Below are positions 16,984-25,925 of a DNA stretch of 64,000 nt, piece after piece (the first letter of the stretch is position 1; each line of letters starts with the position of its first letter). The notes under the pieces are model-generated. The model made no database searches. It was not told the DNA's origin and saw only the letters and a program-made list of their open reading frames with translations. The position numbers and the translations under genes were made by a program. This DNA is from Algicella marina (lineage in GTDB: Bacteria; Pseudomonadota; Alphaproteobacteria; Rhodobacterales; Rhodobacteraceae), in assembly GCF_009931615.1 (NCBI RefSeq), contig NZ_CP046620.1:2433501-2497500 (forward strand). The letters run 5' to 3'.

Positions 16984-18240
16984 GTGACAAGCTTGAAGGC
17001 CCTTTTTTCATTGGCGCTGACAGCCATCATCGCCACCCCCGCCGCCGCTGATTTCCGCCCCAAGGCCCGCGATTTCAGCACCCCGGCCAACCCACCAATT
17101 GTGCAGGCTCAGGCCTCGGGCGGATTTGAGGCATGGAAGGCGGATTTCCGACGCCGCGCCATTGCAGCCGGCATTTCACCGAAGGTATTCGACATTGCTT
17201 TTCAAGGGGTTAGGCCGAACGAGCAGGTTCACAGGCTCGCAGCCAAACAGCCCGAATTCACCAAGCCGATATGGGAATATCTGGACTCCGCCGTATCGTC
17301 CGACCGCATAAACAACGGCCGCCAGAGCTACCGCAACAACCGTCAACTTGTTGAATCCATTGAGAAAACCTATGGTGTGGAAGCGTCGGTCGTCGTCGCC
17401 GTCTGGGGGATGGAAACCAACTACGGCACCTATCGCGGCAACATCGGCACCATAGAGAGCCTCGCCACCCTGGCCTACACCGGAAGCCGAAAAAGCTTTG
17501 GAGAAGAACAACTTATGGCCGCGCTGAAGATCCTTCAGAACGGCGATGTTCACCCGTCCCAGATGAAGGGAAGCTGGGCCGGAGCCATGGGTCATACCCA
17601 ATTCATACCCACCAGCTACCTCTCCTACGCACAGGATTTCAACCGCGACGGCCGCCGCGACGTCTGGTCCACCGACCCCACAGACGCCCTCGCCTCCACC
17701 GCCGCCTATCTCAAACGCTTCGGCTGGCGCCACGGACAGCCGTGGGGCGTCGAAGTCCGCCTCCCGCAAGGCTTCAATTATGCCAACGTCGACCAGGACC
17801 TGAAACGCCCCGTTTCCCGCTGGACGGAACTCGGTGTCCGCGGCCTCGACGGCCGACCCGTGCCCAACCACGGCGAGGCCGCGCTGTTGGCGCCGGCCGG
17901 TGCGCGTGGGCCAATCTTCATGATTTTCAACAACTTCAATGTCATCAAGCGGTATAACAACGCCACGTCCTACGCCATGGGTGTCGGCCATCTGGCCGCG
18001 CGTATCAACGGCGCGCCCGACTTCTCCGCCGGTTGGCCGCGAGGTGACAGGGCGCTCAGCCGCACCGAGAAGCTGGAGTTGCAACGTCACCTGAACGCCC
18101 GCGGCTTCAGCGTCGGTTCACCGGATGGCAAGATCGGCCCGCTGACAATCGGCGCCATCCGCAACTACCAGCGCTCCCAGGGCCTGACCGCCGACGGGTA
18201 TGCGTCCGCCACCCTTCTCCAGCGCATCCGCAGCCAGTAG
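16984..18240 (+). CDS. Lytic murein transglycosylase, MltB type, with C-terminal peptidoglycan-binding domain
   Basis: It cleaves the glycan strand of peptidoglycan in the periplasm. The protein is 418 aa and starts with GTG followed by a Sec signal peptide (MTSLKALFSLALTAIIATPAAA). No lipobox cysteine is present, so it is soluble rather than a lipoprotein. The SLT_2/MltB domain spans about residues 35-330, with catalytic Glu144 in VWGMETNYGTY, then AGAMGHTQFIPTSYL and FNRDGRRDVW. A PG_binding_1 domain follows at about 355-415 (LQRHLNARGFSVGSPDGKIGPLT). The GTG is preceded by a GCAGGA-like ribosome site. A repeat array and a dyad lie upstream, separating it from the previous gene. Confidence 0.94.
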   Translation: MTSLKALFSLALTAIIATPAAADFRPKARDFSTPANPPIVQAQASGGFEAWKADFRRRAIAAGISPKVFDIAFQGVRPNEQVHRLAAKQPEFTKPIWEYLDSAVSSDRINNGRQSYRNNRQLVESIEKTYGVEASVVVAVWGMETNYGTYRGNIGTIESLATLAYTGSRKSFGEEQLMAALKILQNGDVHPSQMKGSWAGAMGHTQFIPTSYLSYAQDFNRDGRRDVWSTDPTDALASTAAYLKRFGWRHGQPWGVEVRLPQGFNYANVDQDLKRPVSRWTELGVRGLDGRPVPNHGEAALLAPAGARGPIFMIFNNFNVIKRYNNATSYAMGVGHLAARINGAPDFSAGWPRGDRALSRTEKLELQRHLNARGFSVGSPDGKIGPLTIGAIRNYQRSQGLTADGYASATLLQRIRSQ

Positions 18241-18258
18241 CCCAAAAGGGAAGCGGCA

Positions 18259-18822
18259 TCACTCGGGGGCGCCGATCTCCAGCTTCACGGCGGCATACCA
18301 GTCGGCATAAGCGCGGATTTCGGCGTCCGTCAGTTCGGCGGCAACCTCACTCATGACTTCGTGCACCCGCTTTCCGCCGCGAAAGGCCTTGAGTTGCGTA
18401 TCGATGTAGATGTTGGTTTCGCCGGCAAGGTTCGGCACATCCTCCACTTCGGCGATACCGTCCACCCCGTGGCAGGCGATACAGGGCTCAGGCGCGCTCT
18501 CCGGGTCCGCCTCCAGCGTCGCCGTGGCGGCATGCCCGGCGTACCAGGCTGCAACGTCCGAGATCTGACTGTCGCTTAGCCCACCCGCCACAACGGTCAT
18601 CATTTCATGCGCACGCGCACCCGACCTGAACGCCAGCAGCTGTGCCTCCAGATACGCAGCGGGCTCCCCGCCGATGTGCGGGGCGATTGGAATTTTTGCA
18701 AACCCGTCAATACCATGGCAGGTACGGCACATGGTCGCCACCTGCCGGCCGGCCTCCAGGTCAGCCGCACTGCCACCCCCGGCGAGGATTATCCCGCCGA
18801 GGGTAAGAACAAGGCAGCGCAT
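18259..18822 (-). CDS. Diheme cytochrome c (c4-like)
   Basis: A periplasmic electron carrier of 187 aa. A signal peptide (about 1-20) is followed by two homologous class I cytochrome c domains with heme motifs CRTCH (32-36) and CIACH (114-118). Both domains share an IGGEPAAYLEAQLLAFRSGAR / LAGETNIYIDTQLKAFRGGKR block and an E(V/M)M segment whose methionine is the likely distal heme ligand. The start codon shares one base with the stop of the PQQ-type dehydrogenase (TGATG), so the two are translationally coupled. The cytochrome is very likely the electron acceptor of that enzyme. No membrane anchor is predicted. Confidence 0.92.
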   Translation of the reverse strand: MRCLVLTLGGIILAGGGSAADLEAGRQVATMCRTCHGIDGFAKIPIAPHIGGEPAAYLEAQLLAFRSGARAHEMMTVVAGGLSDSQISDVAAWYAGHAATATLEADPESAPEPCIACHGVDGIAEVEDVPNLAGETNIYIDTQLKAFRGGKRVHEVMSEVAAELTDAEIRAYADWYAAVKLEIGAPE

Positions 18823-20075
18823 CAGCCTTCGTACCAGATGCGATAGAGCGCACCCGCCAGATCGTCTGACACCAGGATGGAGCCGTCACGCAGATTGACG
18901 ACGTCAACCGGCCGTCCGAGGTACTCGCCGTTCTCGTCTATCCAACCCTCCGCGAAGGGTTCTGTTGTCGCATTTCCCTCATCGTCGATGAAGGTTACCA
19001 TGACCCGCGCACCCACCGGCGTCGTGCGGTTCCACGATCCGTGCTGCGCCGAGAAGATGGCGTTGCGATACCGTTCCGGGAACATGTTCCCGGTATAGAA
19101 AGACATCCCTAGGTCCGCGGCATGGGCCACCGTCTCCACCGCAGGCATCACCACTTCCACGGGCACTTCCTCACCCTTGTACTCATTGGTTCGGACATCG
19201 CCGCCGCCATACCACGGATGGCCGAAATGCTGCCCCGCTTCGGTCTGACGGTTGATCTCGCCCGGTGGAATGTCGTCGCCCATCCCGTCCACCTGGTTGT
19301 CCGTCCACCACAATTCACCGGTCTCGGGATTGAAATCATGGCCCACCGAGTTCCGCACCCCGTAGGTATAGACCTCGCGGCCCGTTCCGTCCGTGTTCAT
19401 GCGAATGATCCCGCCGATGCCCACGTCGTTATAGAGGTCCAGCTTTTCTGGCGGCGCCACATTGAAGGGCTGGCCGAGCGAGATGTAAATCTTGCCATCG
19501 GGCCCGATCTTGCACACCCGCGCGGTGTGGTTGAAGCTTTCCTCCTCAGGCGGGATCAAATCGCCCTTGGCCACGAGGTTGAACGCGGCGACATCCGGGC
19601 TTTCGTAGAAGAACTCCGCCGCCGGAAACAACAGCACGCGGTTCTGCTCGGCTATATAGAGGAACCCGTCTGGCGAGAAACAGGGACCGTTGGGGATGGA
19701 GAACGTCAGCGACGGCGCAAAGTCCTTCACTTCGTCGGCCACCCGGTCCTTGTTGCGATCCGTGACCGACCACACCTTGTCCTTGCGGGTGCCCACGAAG
19801 GTCACGATCCCCTGCGGACCCACGGCCATGTGCCTGGCGTCCGGCACGATGGCGTACAGTCCGATCTTGAACCCGTCAGGCAGCGTGATCTTCTCCAAAG
19901 TCGCTTCGATCCCGGCGGCATAGTCCCCGCCCTGTTCAACGAAAGTGAAATCGGTCACCCCGGTACTCTGGAAATTTGAGAGCTTTTCGAGATTGTCAGG
20001 CACGTCAGCCGTCTGCGCCAGGCCAGCCCCGGCGACGAACGTTAACGCGGATACGTTCAAAAGCAGTTTAAGCAA
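18822..20075 (-). CDS. PQQ-dependent sugar dehydrogenase / L-sorbosone dehydrogenase family protein
   Basis: A periplasmic beta-propeller oxidoreductase, about 417 aa, that would oxidise a sugar or aldehyde with pyrroloquinoline quinone and pass electrons to the coupled cytochrome c. A signal peptide runs to GAGLAQ. Diagnostic blocks are NGPCFSPDGFLYIAEQNRV, KIGPDGKIYISLGQPFNV, GVRNSVGHDFNPETGELWWTDN, GEINRQTEAGQHFGHPWYGG and AQHGSWNRTTPVG. The last two contain candidate PQQ/calcium ligands. The start is best placed at TTG 20075, because GGGAGGA lies 6 bases upstream of it; a GTG at 20090 would put that ribosome site inside the gene. No PQQ biosynthesis genes are in the window. The true substrate is unknown. 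Confidence 0.88.
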   Translation of the reverse strand: MLKLLLNVSALTFVAGAGLAQTADVPDNLEKLSNFQSTGVTDFTFVEQGGDYAAGIEATLEKITLPDGFKIGLYAIVPDARHMAVGPQGIVTFVGTRKDKVWSVTDRNKDRVADEVKDFAPSLTFSIPNGPCFSPDGFLYIAEQNRVLLFPAAEFFYESPDVAAFNLVAKGDLIPPEEESFNHTARVCKIGPDGKIYISLGQPFNVAPPEKLDLYNDVGIGGIIRMNTDGTGREVYTYGVRNSVGHDFNPETGELWWTDNQVDGMGDDIPPGEINRQTEAGQHFGHPWYGGGDVRTNEYKGEEVPVEVVMPAVETVAHAADLGMSFYTGNMFPERYRNAIFSAQHGSWNRTTPVGARVMVTFIDDEGNATTEPFAEGWIDENGEYLGRPVDVVNLRDGSILVSDDLAGALYRIWYEG

Positions 20076-20095
20076 GTCAGTTCCTCCCACTCAGA

Positions 20096-20254
20096 TTATG
20101 GGCGGCCGTTCGGGCGGCCGCTCTGTGAACCTGTAAAGCCGAGGTTGCCGAAGGCCGGCTCCTGCTCATGCTGCCAGATGGCGAGGTGAGTGATGTTCGA
20201 AGACCCCAAGACGGTCTCCGGCACGGTGTCGAAATTTCCCCCACGGTCGTCCAT
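20096..20254 (-). CDS. Small unidentified ORF (52 aa) upstream of the PQQ-type dehydrogenase, or a gene remnant
   Basis: A 52-codon frame runs from ATG 20254 to TAA 20096, ending 20 bases before the dehydrogenase start on the same strand. Codons between about residues 9 and 40 strongly favour G or C in the third position, as in the real genes here (segment NFDTVPETVLGSS, then HLAIWQHEQEPAFGN). I recognise no family. It could be a small leader gene of the operon, or the tail of a decayed gene, since a palindrome CCCGA-TTTT-TCGGG (20258-20271) sits just before its start. No clear Shine-Dalgarno sequence is seen. Bases 20255-20415 beyond it hold nothing else I can support. Confidence 0.3.
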   Translation of the reverse strand: MDDRGGNFDTVPETVLGSSNITHLAIWQHEQEPAFGNLGFTGSQSGRPNGRP

Positions 20255-20415
20255 AAGCCCGATTTTTCGGGATTGGCCTGAACAAGGCGGCACTCGGCAC
20301 AACAACCGATCGCGTCAGCGCGGCAATCCATCGCAACGCACCCGGAAACCGTGAGAAACACGATACCGGGAAGTCGCCCTGAATCAAGTTGCTTGCAGTC
20401 GTAGTCCCCGCTCCG

Positions 20416-21657
20416 TCACGCCGGGACCAACTCCATCCGCTTCTCGCGGACCGGCAGGTGAACGATGGCGGAAAACGCCCCGACGCCGACGCCGATCCAC
20501 CAGACGGCGTTGTAATTGCCATAGAGGTCATAGAGTTCGCCCCCAAGCCAGACGCCGAGAAAACTCCCGAGCTGATGGGAAAAGAAAACGATGCCGTACA
20601 ATGTACCCATGTACCGCAGGCCGTAGATATGGGCGACGAGGCCGGACGTTAGCGGCACGGTGGCAAGCCAGAGGGAGCCCATCACCACAGAAAAAAGGAT
20701 GACGGATGTTGGTGTCATCGGCATCATGATGAACAACGCCGCAGCAATGGTGCGCCCGAGATAGATACCCGATAGAAGGTACTTCTTGGTGTAACGCTTA
20801 CCGAGCCATCCTGCAGAAAGCGTGCCGACAATATTCGCGGCCCCAATTACCGCAATCGCCACGGCTCCGAGAGCAGAGGTGGAGGTGACACCTATGCCCG
20901 CGATCACACCTGCCGGATCGATCGGGCCGCACACCTCGGCGATGAACGCCGGAAAATGCGCGGTGATGAAGCCAAGTTGATAGCCGCAGGAGAAAAAGCC
21001 GAGAAATATGAGTGTATAGGAAGGGTCACGAAAGGCACGGCGCAGGATCTCCCCCATGCTTTCCTCAAGTTCGACGCGGCTGGCAACCTGAGGAGAGCGG
21101 ATCATCGGAATGACAATCAAGACACCGAGGACGACGGCGGCGAAGACGAGGAAAACCGAGGACCAGTTCATGTAGCCGAGCAGGAACTCCGCCGCCGGTG
21201 GCCCGACGATCTGCCCCGCCGAACCCGCCGCCGTGGCGACACCCAGCGCCATAGAGCGGTTTTCGTCCGAAGCCGCGCGGCCGACGATGGCAAGGATCAC
21301 GCCGAAGCCCGTACCGGCAATGCCAAATCCTACAAGAATGGACCAGAATTGGTGAGCTATGGGCGTCACGGCAAAACTGGAAAGGATCAGCCCGGCTGCG
21401 TACATCAGCGCGCCAAGGATGATCGCCCGCCGATCGCCGAACCGTTCGGCAATCGCCCCGAAAATCGGCTGACCAACGCCCCAGGCAAGGTTCTGGATGG
21501 CGATGGCCATGGAAAACTCCGCCCGCGGCCAGCCGAACTCGTCGGCAATCGGGATCTGGAAGACACCGTAGCTGGCCCGGATCGCGAAGCCGATCAGCAG
21601 GATGATGCAGCCGCCGATGAGAACCGGGGTGATCAGGGGGGAGGATTTGTCTGACAT
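20416..21657 (-). CDS. Major facilitator superfamily transporter
   Basis: A 413-aa inner-membrane transporter with about 12 hydrophobic helices. MFS loop motifs are visible: FGAIAERFGDRRAIILGALMY between helices 2 and 3 (motif A) and a weaker counterpart, LSAGWLGKRYTKKYLLSG, in the second half. The N-terminal block YGVFQIPIADEFGWPRAEFS is typical of the oxalate/formate-monocarboxylate branch of the superfamily. The substrate cannot be assigned. It stands 160 bp or more upstream of the small ORF and the PQQ-type genes on the same strand and could deliver or export a related carboxylate, but this is inference. Its start is divergent from zapE across 141 bp. Confidence 0.88.
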   Translation of the reverse strand: MSDKSSPLITPVLIGGCIILLIGFAIRASYGVFQIPIADEFGWPRAEFSMAIAIQNLAWGVGQPIFGAIAERFGDRRAIILGALMYAAGLILSSFAVTPIAHQFWSILVGFGIAGTGFGVILAIVGRAASDENRSMALGVATAAGSAGQIVGPPAAEFLLGYMNWSSVFLVFAAVVLGVLIVIPMIRSPQVASRVELEESMGEILRRAFRDPSYTLIFLGFFSCGYQLGFITAHFPAFIAEVCGPIDPAGVIAGIGVTSTSALGAVAIAVIGAANIVGTLSAGWLGKRYTKKYLLSGIYLGRTIAAALFIMMPMTPTSVILFSVVMGSLWLATVPLTSGLVAHIYGLRYMGTLYGIVFFSHQLGSFLGVWLGGELYDLYGNYNAVWWIGVGVGAFSAIVHLPVREKRMELVPA

Positions 21658-21798
21658 GGGCGCCTTCTTTCGAGCGAAAGGCTTAGCGGCTCGGTCACGC
21701 GGGTCAATTCATCTTTCTTGACCTGCAACATTCCATTGTGAAATGCCCGGCCCAGTTGATCGCTTGCACATCCGCAACGATCCGGTAAACCCGACGCC

Positions 21799-22902
21799 AT
21801 GTCCGATGGCCTGTTACCCGTATATAGACGCATGGTCGCCGAAGGCGTGCTGAAAGACGACACGGCGCAGCGGCTTGCCGTGGAAAAGCTTCAGATCCTG
21901 CACAATCGCCTGAAGGATTACTCTGCCGAAACGCCCAAGAAGGCCTTGCTGGGCCTGTTCGGCTGGGGCCGGGAGCGGCTGAGAGAGGCCAGCATACCCG
22001 GCCTCTACATGTACGGTGGCGTCGGACGCGGTAAATCCATGTTGATGGACCTGTTCTACCAATCTTCCACCATCATCCCCCGCCGCCGCGTCCACTTCCA
22101 TGCTTTCATGCAGGAGGTGCACGCTGAAATCTTTGCAGTTCGCAAGGAGGGCATCGAAGACCCGATTACCCCAGTGGCCGATGGCATCGCCGACAGCGCG
22201 ACACTGCTCTGCTTCGACGAGATGCAGGTCACCGATATCACCGATGCAATGATCGTCGGCCGGCTGTTCGAGCGCCTGTTCGCCCGCGGCGTTGTCATCG
22301 TCGCCACCTCCAACCGCCACCCCGATGATCTCTACAAGGACGGCCTGAACCGCAACCTGTTCCTGCCGTTCATTGAAGAGTTGAAAGCGCATCTGGAAAC
22401 CCATCATCTGGAAAGTGACACAGATCACCGGCAGGCCCGCCTACAGGGAATGCAGGTTTACCACACACCTCTCGGACCAGAGGCCACGAAAGCACTCGAC
22501 ACGGCATGGGATGATCTTGCTGGAGGCGAGCCGGAACCCCTGACGATCAAGAGACAGAACCGGGATGTCGTCGTTGCCCACCACCTCAATGGCGTGGCGA
22601 GGGACAGCTTCCGCAACCTGTGCGAAACCCCGCTCGGACCCGGTGATTACCTTGCTTTGGCCGAAGCTGTGCGGGTGTTGATCATCGACGACATCCCGCT
22701 GCTGTCGCGGGCGCAGGCCAACGCGGCCAAGCGTTTCGTGACCCTGATCGACGCGCTCTACGAGGCGCATACCCGGCTTATCTGTTCCGCAGCGGCCGAA
22801 CCGGAAGCACTTTATCCAGAGGGTACGGGAGCATTCGAATTCGAACGCACCGCCTCCCGCCTGCGGGAAATGCAAAGCGCTGACTGGCAGAAAAACGGCT
22901 GA
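21799..22902 (+). CDS. zapE: Cell division protein ZapE (AFG1-like ATPase)
   Basis: ZapE is an AAA-type ATPase that acts at the constricting Z-ring; homologues of the AFG1/LACE1 family are also found in mitochondria. The protein is 367 aa. Walker A is GGVGRGKS (73-80), Walker B ATLLCFDEMQVTD, and the sensor-like segment VVIVATSNRHPDDLYKDGLNR is typical of the family. The N-terminal YRRMVAEGVLKDDTAQRLAVEKL also matches. It is a soluble cytoplasmic protein of the usual length. It is followed by a tRNA gene on the opposite strand. Confidence 0.95.
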   Translation: MSDGLLPVYRRMVAEGVLKDDTAQRLAVEKLQILHNRLKDYSAETPKKALLGLFGWGRERLREASIPGLYMYGGVGRGKSMLMDLFYQSSTIIPRRRVHFHAFMQEVHAEIFAVRKEGIEDPITPVADGIADSATLLCFDEMQVTDITDAMIVGRLFERLFARGVVIVATSNRHPDDLYKDGLNRNLFLPFIEELKAHLETHHLESDTDHRQARLQGMQVYHTPLGPEATKALDTAWDDLAGGEPEPLTIKRQNRDVVVAHHLNGVARDSFRNLCETPLGPGDYLALAEAVRVLIIDDIPLLSRAQANAAKRFVTLIDALYEAHTRLICSAAAEPEALYPEGTGAFEFERTASRLREMQSADWQKNG

Positions 22903-22961
22903 CACAGCTCGCTGCCGCGCTACTCGCTAGTCTACCGAACTGCAGGGAAAACTTCGATCAT

Positions 22962-23036
22962 TGGAGCGGGCGATGAGATTCGAACTCACGACCCTAACCT
23001 TGGCAAGGTTATGCTCTACCCCTGAGCTACGCCCGC
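22962..23036 (-). tRNA. tRNA-Gly (anticodon GCC)
   Basis: Read on the minus strand, the acceptor stem GCGGGCG pairs with CGCCCGC. The D-arm (GCTC/GAGC), an anticodon stem with loop TTGCCAA (anticodon GCC), and a T-arm with GTTCGAATC are all present. The CCA end is encoded (22962-22964). The fold is complete with no mismatch noticed in the stems. Confidence 0.97.
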
Positions 23037-23137
23037 TCTCTTGATCGTGGAATGCTTATAGTCATCTGCTCGGCGCACGCAAGCGGAAAAAACCGCCTTT
23101 CCATGAGTTTTCAATGCAGATTTCTTTGCCCCTCCGT

Positions 23138-25156
23138 TCAATCGATTCCGCCGGTGGTCTCCACGTCCGTCTCGGCCTCCTGCTCGCCTTTGCGCGGCTC
23201 TCGTTCAACGTCTTCGCGCACCCTTCCGCCCTTGGGCGGCGGCGTCCAGCCACGCTCTGTCCGGTCATGGAATTCCGTGCGCATTCCCTTCATCGCGGCG
23301 TTGAGTTCCGCGTTGATCTGGCGCGCCCGGGCAACATACGCCTCGTTTTCCGTCGGATTTCTTTCCGGATCCCAGACACGGGCCAGTTCTTCCAGATGCG
23401 CACGGTCCTGCTTCACGTAGACCCGCGCCGCCTTCTCTACCTGAAAGGGATGATGGCCGAGCGCCAGCAGCGCATATTTCCCGGCGCGCACGGAACTGTC
23501 GAAGGTCTCTCTCACGATATCCCGCGCACCGGCGGCATAGAGCTCGAACGTGTGGATGCGATCATAAGCACGCGCAACGATCTTCACGTGCGGATGCTCG
23601 CGTGAGACGTGGCGCACCATCTCCACCGCCTTCTGCCTGTCGTCGAGCGAGACGACCAGAACCGACGCTTCCCGAATGCCCGCGGCCAGCAGCATCTCCG
23701 GGCGGCTCGGGTCACCGAAATACCCTTCAACTCCGAATTTGCGCAACCCGGCGACAAGATCATTGTGGTAATCGATGACGACCGTCTTGTGGCCCTGACT
23801 CAATAGGATGCGATTCACGATTTGGCCAAAGCGACCAAGCCCGGCAATGATAACGGTTCCGGTTTCCTGAATCTCGTCATCCTCCGGTATCTCAACCGTT
23901 ATCCGGCGCGCGATAACGCGGTCATAGAAGATGAACAAGCCGGGCGTAAACAACATCGAAAGTGCAACGATCAGCAGCAGGCTTTCCGCGATCTCTCCCG
24001 GAATGACGCCGTTCTGAGTCGTGAAGCTGAGCAGAACGAACCCGAACTCCCCGGCCTGTGCCAGAGATAGCGCATACAGCCAGCGGGCCTGTCCCCGTAT
24101 CCGGAACACGAACCCAAGACCGAACAGGATCACGAACTTCAAGGCCATCAACGCCAGCGTCAGCCCGAGAATGACGAAGAAATCCGCAAACAGAAGCGTG
24201 AAATTTATCCCGGCTCCAACCGTGATGAAGAAGAGGCCAAGCAGAAGGCCCTTGAACGGTTCGAGGTTGGCCTCGAGTTCGTGTTTGTACTCGCTGTTGG
24301 CCAGAACGACGCCGGCAAGAAAAGTCCCCAAGGCAGGCGACAGTCCGACAACCGTCATCAGCAACGCCACGCCGATGATCAGCAGCAGCGCCGCCGCCGT
24401 GAATATTTCCTGCAGTTTCGCATGAGCAATGAACCTGAACACCGGCCGGGTCAGATAGTGACCACCCAGAACGATGACAATGACGGAACCGAGGACGATC
24501 CCCGTCACCATCCATGCTGGCAAACCTTCCAGCAGATTCATGGAGCCGTGGCCATCTCCTTCGGCGCCGTGACCCGCATCTGCCTCAACCGTCCCGTGTT
24601 CGCCGACCACCATCGTCGGCCCTTCGCCGTGCGCCACCAGTTCCGGCAGCGCGAGAAGCGGGATCAGCGCCAACATGGGGATAACGGCAATGTCCTGACT
24701 CAGAAGGACCGAAAACGCGGAGCGGCCGCCCTCGCTGGAGGTCATACCCTTCTCCGTCAGGGTCTGCATCACGATGGCGGTGGAGGAAAGGGCCAGCACC
24801 AGGCCGATGGCAAGGCCGATGCTCCACGAAATGCCCAATGTCCATGCCAATGCCCAAACGGCCCCCGCCGTCAGCACGATCTGCAATCCACCCAGCCCGA
24901 TCAGCCGGGTGCGCATGGCCCACAGGGCCCGCGGTTCCAGTTCAAGGCCAATCAGGAACAGCATCATCACCACGCCAAACTCCGCGTAGTGCTGCAAATC
25001 CTGCGTTTCGGCGCCGACCACGCCCAACAGCGGCCCGATGACGATTCCCGCAATCAGGTAGCCAAGCACGGAACCAAGGCCGAGACGGTTGGCCACGGGC
25101 ACCGCAACGACGGCCGCCGCAAGGTAGATCGTCGCCTGCAACAGCAGGTTTTCCAA
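23138..25156 (-). CDS. CPA2-family K+/H+ antiporter, KefB/KefC type, with RCK domain
   Basis: An inner-membrane potassium efflux antiporter of 672 aa. Residues about 1-435 form 12-13 membrane helices of the Na/H exchanger fold, with GLELEPRALWAMR and LALSSTAIVMQTLTEKG blocks. A cytoplasmic RCK/TrkA-N domain starts at GTVIIAGLGRFGQIVNRIL (about 440-458). A charged C-terminal tail follows. An unusual His/Gly/Glu-rich insert (about 195-225, with HGEGP and HGAEGDGHGSM) sits in the loop between helices. It follows the KefF-like gene with a 3-base gap. In KefC systems the flavoprotein partner activates the channel and glutathione adducts gate it, so electrophile protection is the likely role. Confidence 0.92.
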   Translation of the reverse strand: MENLLLQATIYLAAAVVAVPVANRLGLGSVLGYLIAGIVIGPLLGVVGAETQDLQHYAEFGVVMMLFLIGLELEPRALWAMRTRLIGLGGLQIVLTAGAVWALAWTLGISWSIGLAIGLVLALSSTAIVMQTLTEKGMTSSEGGRSAFSVLLSQDIAVIPMLALIPLLALPELVAHGEGPTMVVGEHGTVEADAGHGAEGDGHGSMNLLEGLPAWMVTGIVLGSVIVIVLGGHYLTRPVFRFIAHAKLQEIFTAAALLLIIGVALLMTVVGLSPALGTFLAGVVLANSEYKHELEANLEPFKGLLLGLFFITVGAGINFTLLFADFFVILGLTLALMALKFVILFGLGFVFRIRGQARWLYALSLAQAGEFGFVLLSFTTQNGVIPGEIAESLLLIVALSMLFTPGLFIFYDRVIARRITVEIPEDDEIQETGTVIIAGLGRFGQIVNRILLSQGHKTVVIDYHNDLVAGLRKFGVEGYFGDPSRPEMLLAAGIREASVLVVSLDDRQKAVEMVRHVSREHPHVKIVARAYDRIHTFELYAAGARDIVRETFDSSVRAGKYALLALGHHPFQVEKAARVYVKQDRAHLEELARVWDPERNPTENEAYVARARQINAELNAAMKGMRTEFHDRTERGWTPPPKGGRVREDVEREPRKGEQEAETDVETTGGID

Positions 25157-25159
25157 AAC

Positions 25160-25783
25160 TCAGCTCTCCTCTTTCATCAGTGCGTCGATGTCAGCGTTGA
25201 GATGGCTGACCTTACCGGCAGCCTCGATATCCAGTCGGCCCTCCCGCAGCGCCGCCAGTACCTGCCGCCATTCGGCAACATGCGCACCTACGCGGCCTTC
25301 TTCCGCTGCCCGTCTTGCGCCATGCAGTACGAAGGGTGCGATGTAGCGCATGCCGCACAGCCGCGCCGTTTGCTCCAGCGGTGCCAGCAGTTCCCGGATC
25401 GTGAACCGGTTGTAGCCTTCCGTCGAATAGGCATCCTCCGGCCCCCCGGTCGTCAGACTGGCGAGAAAAACCTTTCCCCGCAAAGCCGTTCCGCCCTCGC
25501 CATAGGCGAACCCGTATTCGAGAACCAGATCCTGCCACTCTTTCAGAATGGCTGGTGTCGAATACCAGTACATCGGAAACATGAAGACGATGACATCGTG
25601 TTCCCGCAGGCGCGCCTGCTCCACGTCGATGTCAATGTCGGAAGTCGGATACTCGCCATAGAGATCGACGAAGGTAATATCGCTGATTCGTCGGGTTGCG
25701 CGCGCCAGCGGCCTGTTGACCTCTGATCTTTCGTGTGACGGGTGCGCATAGAGAACCAGAATGCGCCGCTCGACCGTCTTCAT
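25160..25783 (-). CDS. KefF/KefG-like NAD(P)H oxidoreductase (flavodoxin-fold partner of the antiporter)
   Basis: A cytoplasmic flavodoxin-like fold protein of 207 aa. It begins RILVLYAHPSHERSEVNRPL and contains VFMFPMYWYSTPAILKEWQDLVLEYGFAYG and KVFLASLTTGGPEDAYSTEG. These are the FMN-binding and active-site blocks of the NQO/KefF family. It is the first gene of a two-gene unit with the KefC-type antiporter immediately downstream, exactly the pairing seen in kefFC loci. It should bind the antiporter on its cytoplasmic side and promote activity, perhaps also reducing quinones. The divergent helicase gene starts about 140 bp away. Confidence 0.92.
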   Translation of the reverse strand: MKTVERRILVLYAHPSHERSEVNRPLARATRRISDITFVDLYGEYPTSDIDIDVEQARLREHDVIVFMFPMYWYSTPAILKEWQDLVLEYGFAYGEGGTALRGKVFLASLTTGGPEDAYSTEGYNRFTIRELLAPLEQTARLCGMRYIAPFVLHGARRAAEEGRVGAHVAEWRQVLAALREGRLDIEAAGKVSHLNADIDALMKEES

Positions 25784-25925
25784 GCAATGAACCCCAATGT
25801 TTTTCCCATGCTACTGCGCGGTTGCGTCAGGGTCTACAGAGACACCTGTCGCAAAGGCAATATTTGCAAAAGAACATCCCGTGAACACCCTTTCCATCCG
25901 CCGGAATTGACGCTACATCTTGCGG

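Noticed and set aside
17590-17625. Two CATACCCA-like segments 12 bp apart, resembling the 11-bp repeat
   Set aside because: They lie within the conserved GHTQFIPTSY coding block of the lytic transglycosylase and do not keep the 11-bp register or the RAA part.
23081-23100. Terminator after the Kef pair (GCGG-A6-CCGC)
   Set aside because: The stem is only four perfect pairs and no T-run follows on the minus strand, so it is below my threshold.
24281-25726. 481-codon plus-strand frame opposite the Kef pair
   Set aside because: It is composed mostly of Gln, His and Arg and spans two real genes and their junction.
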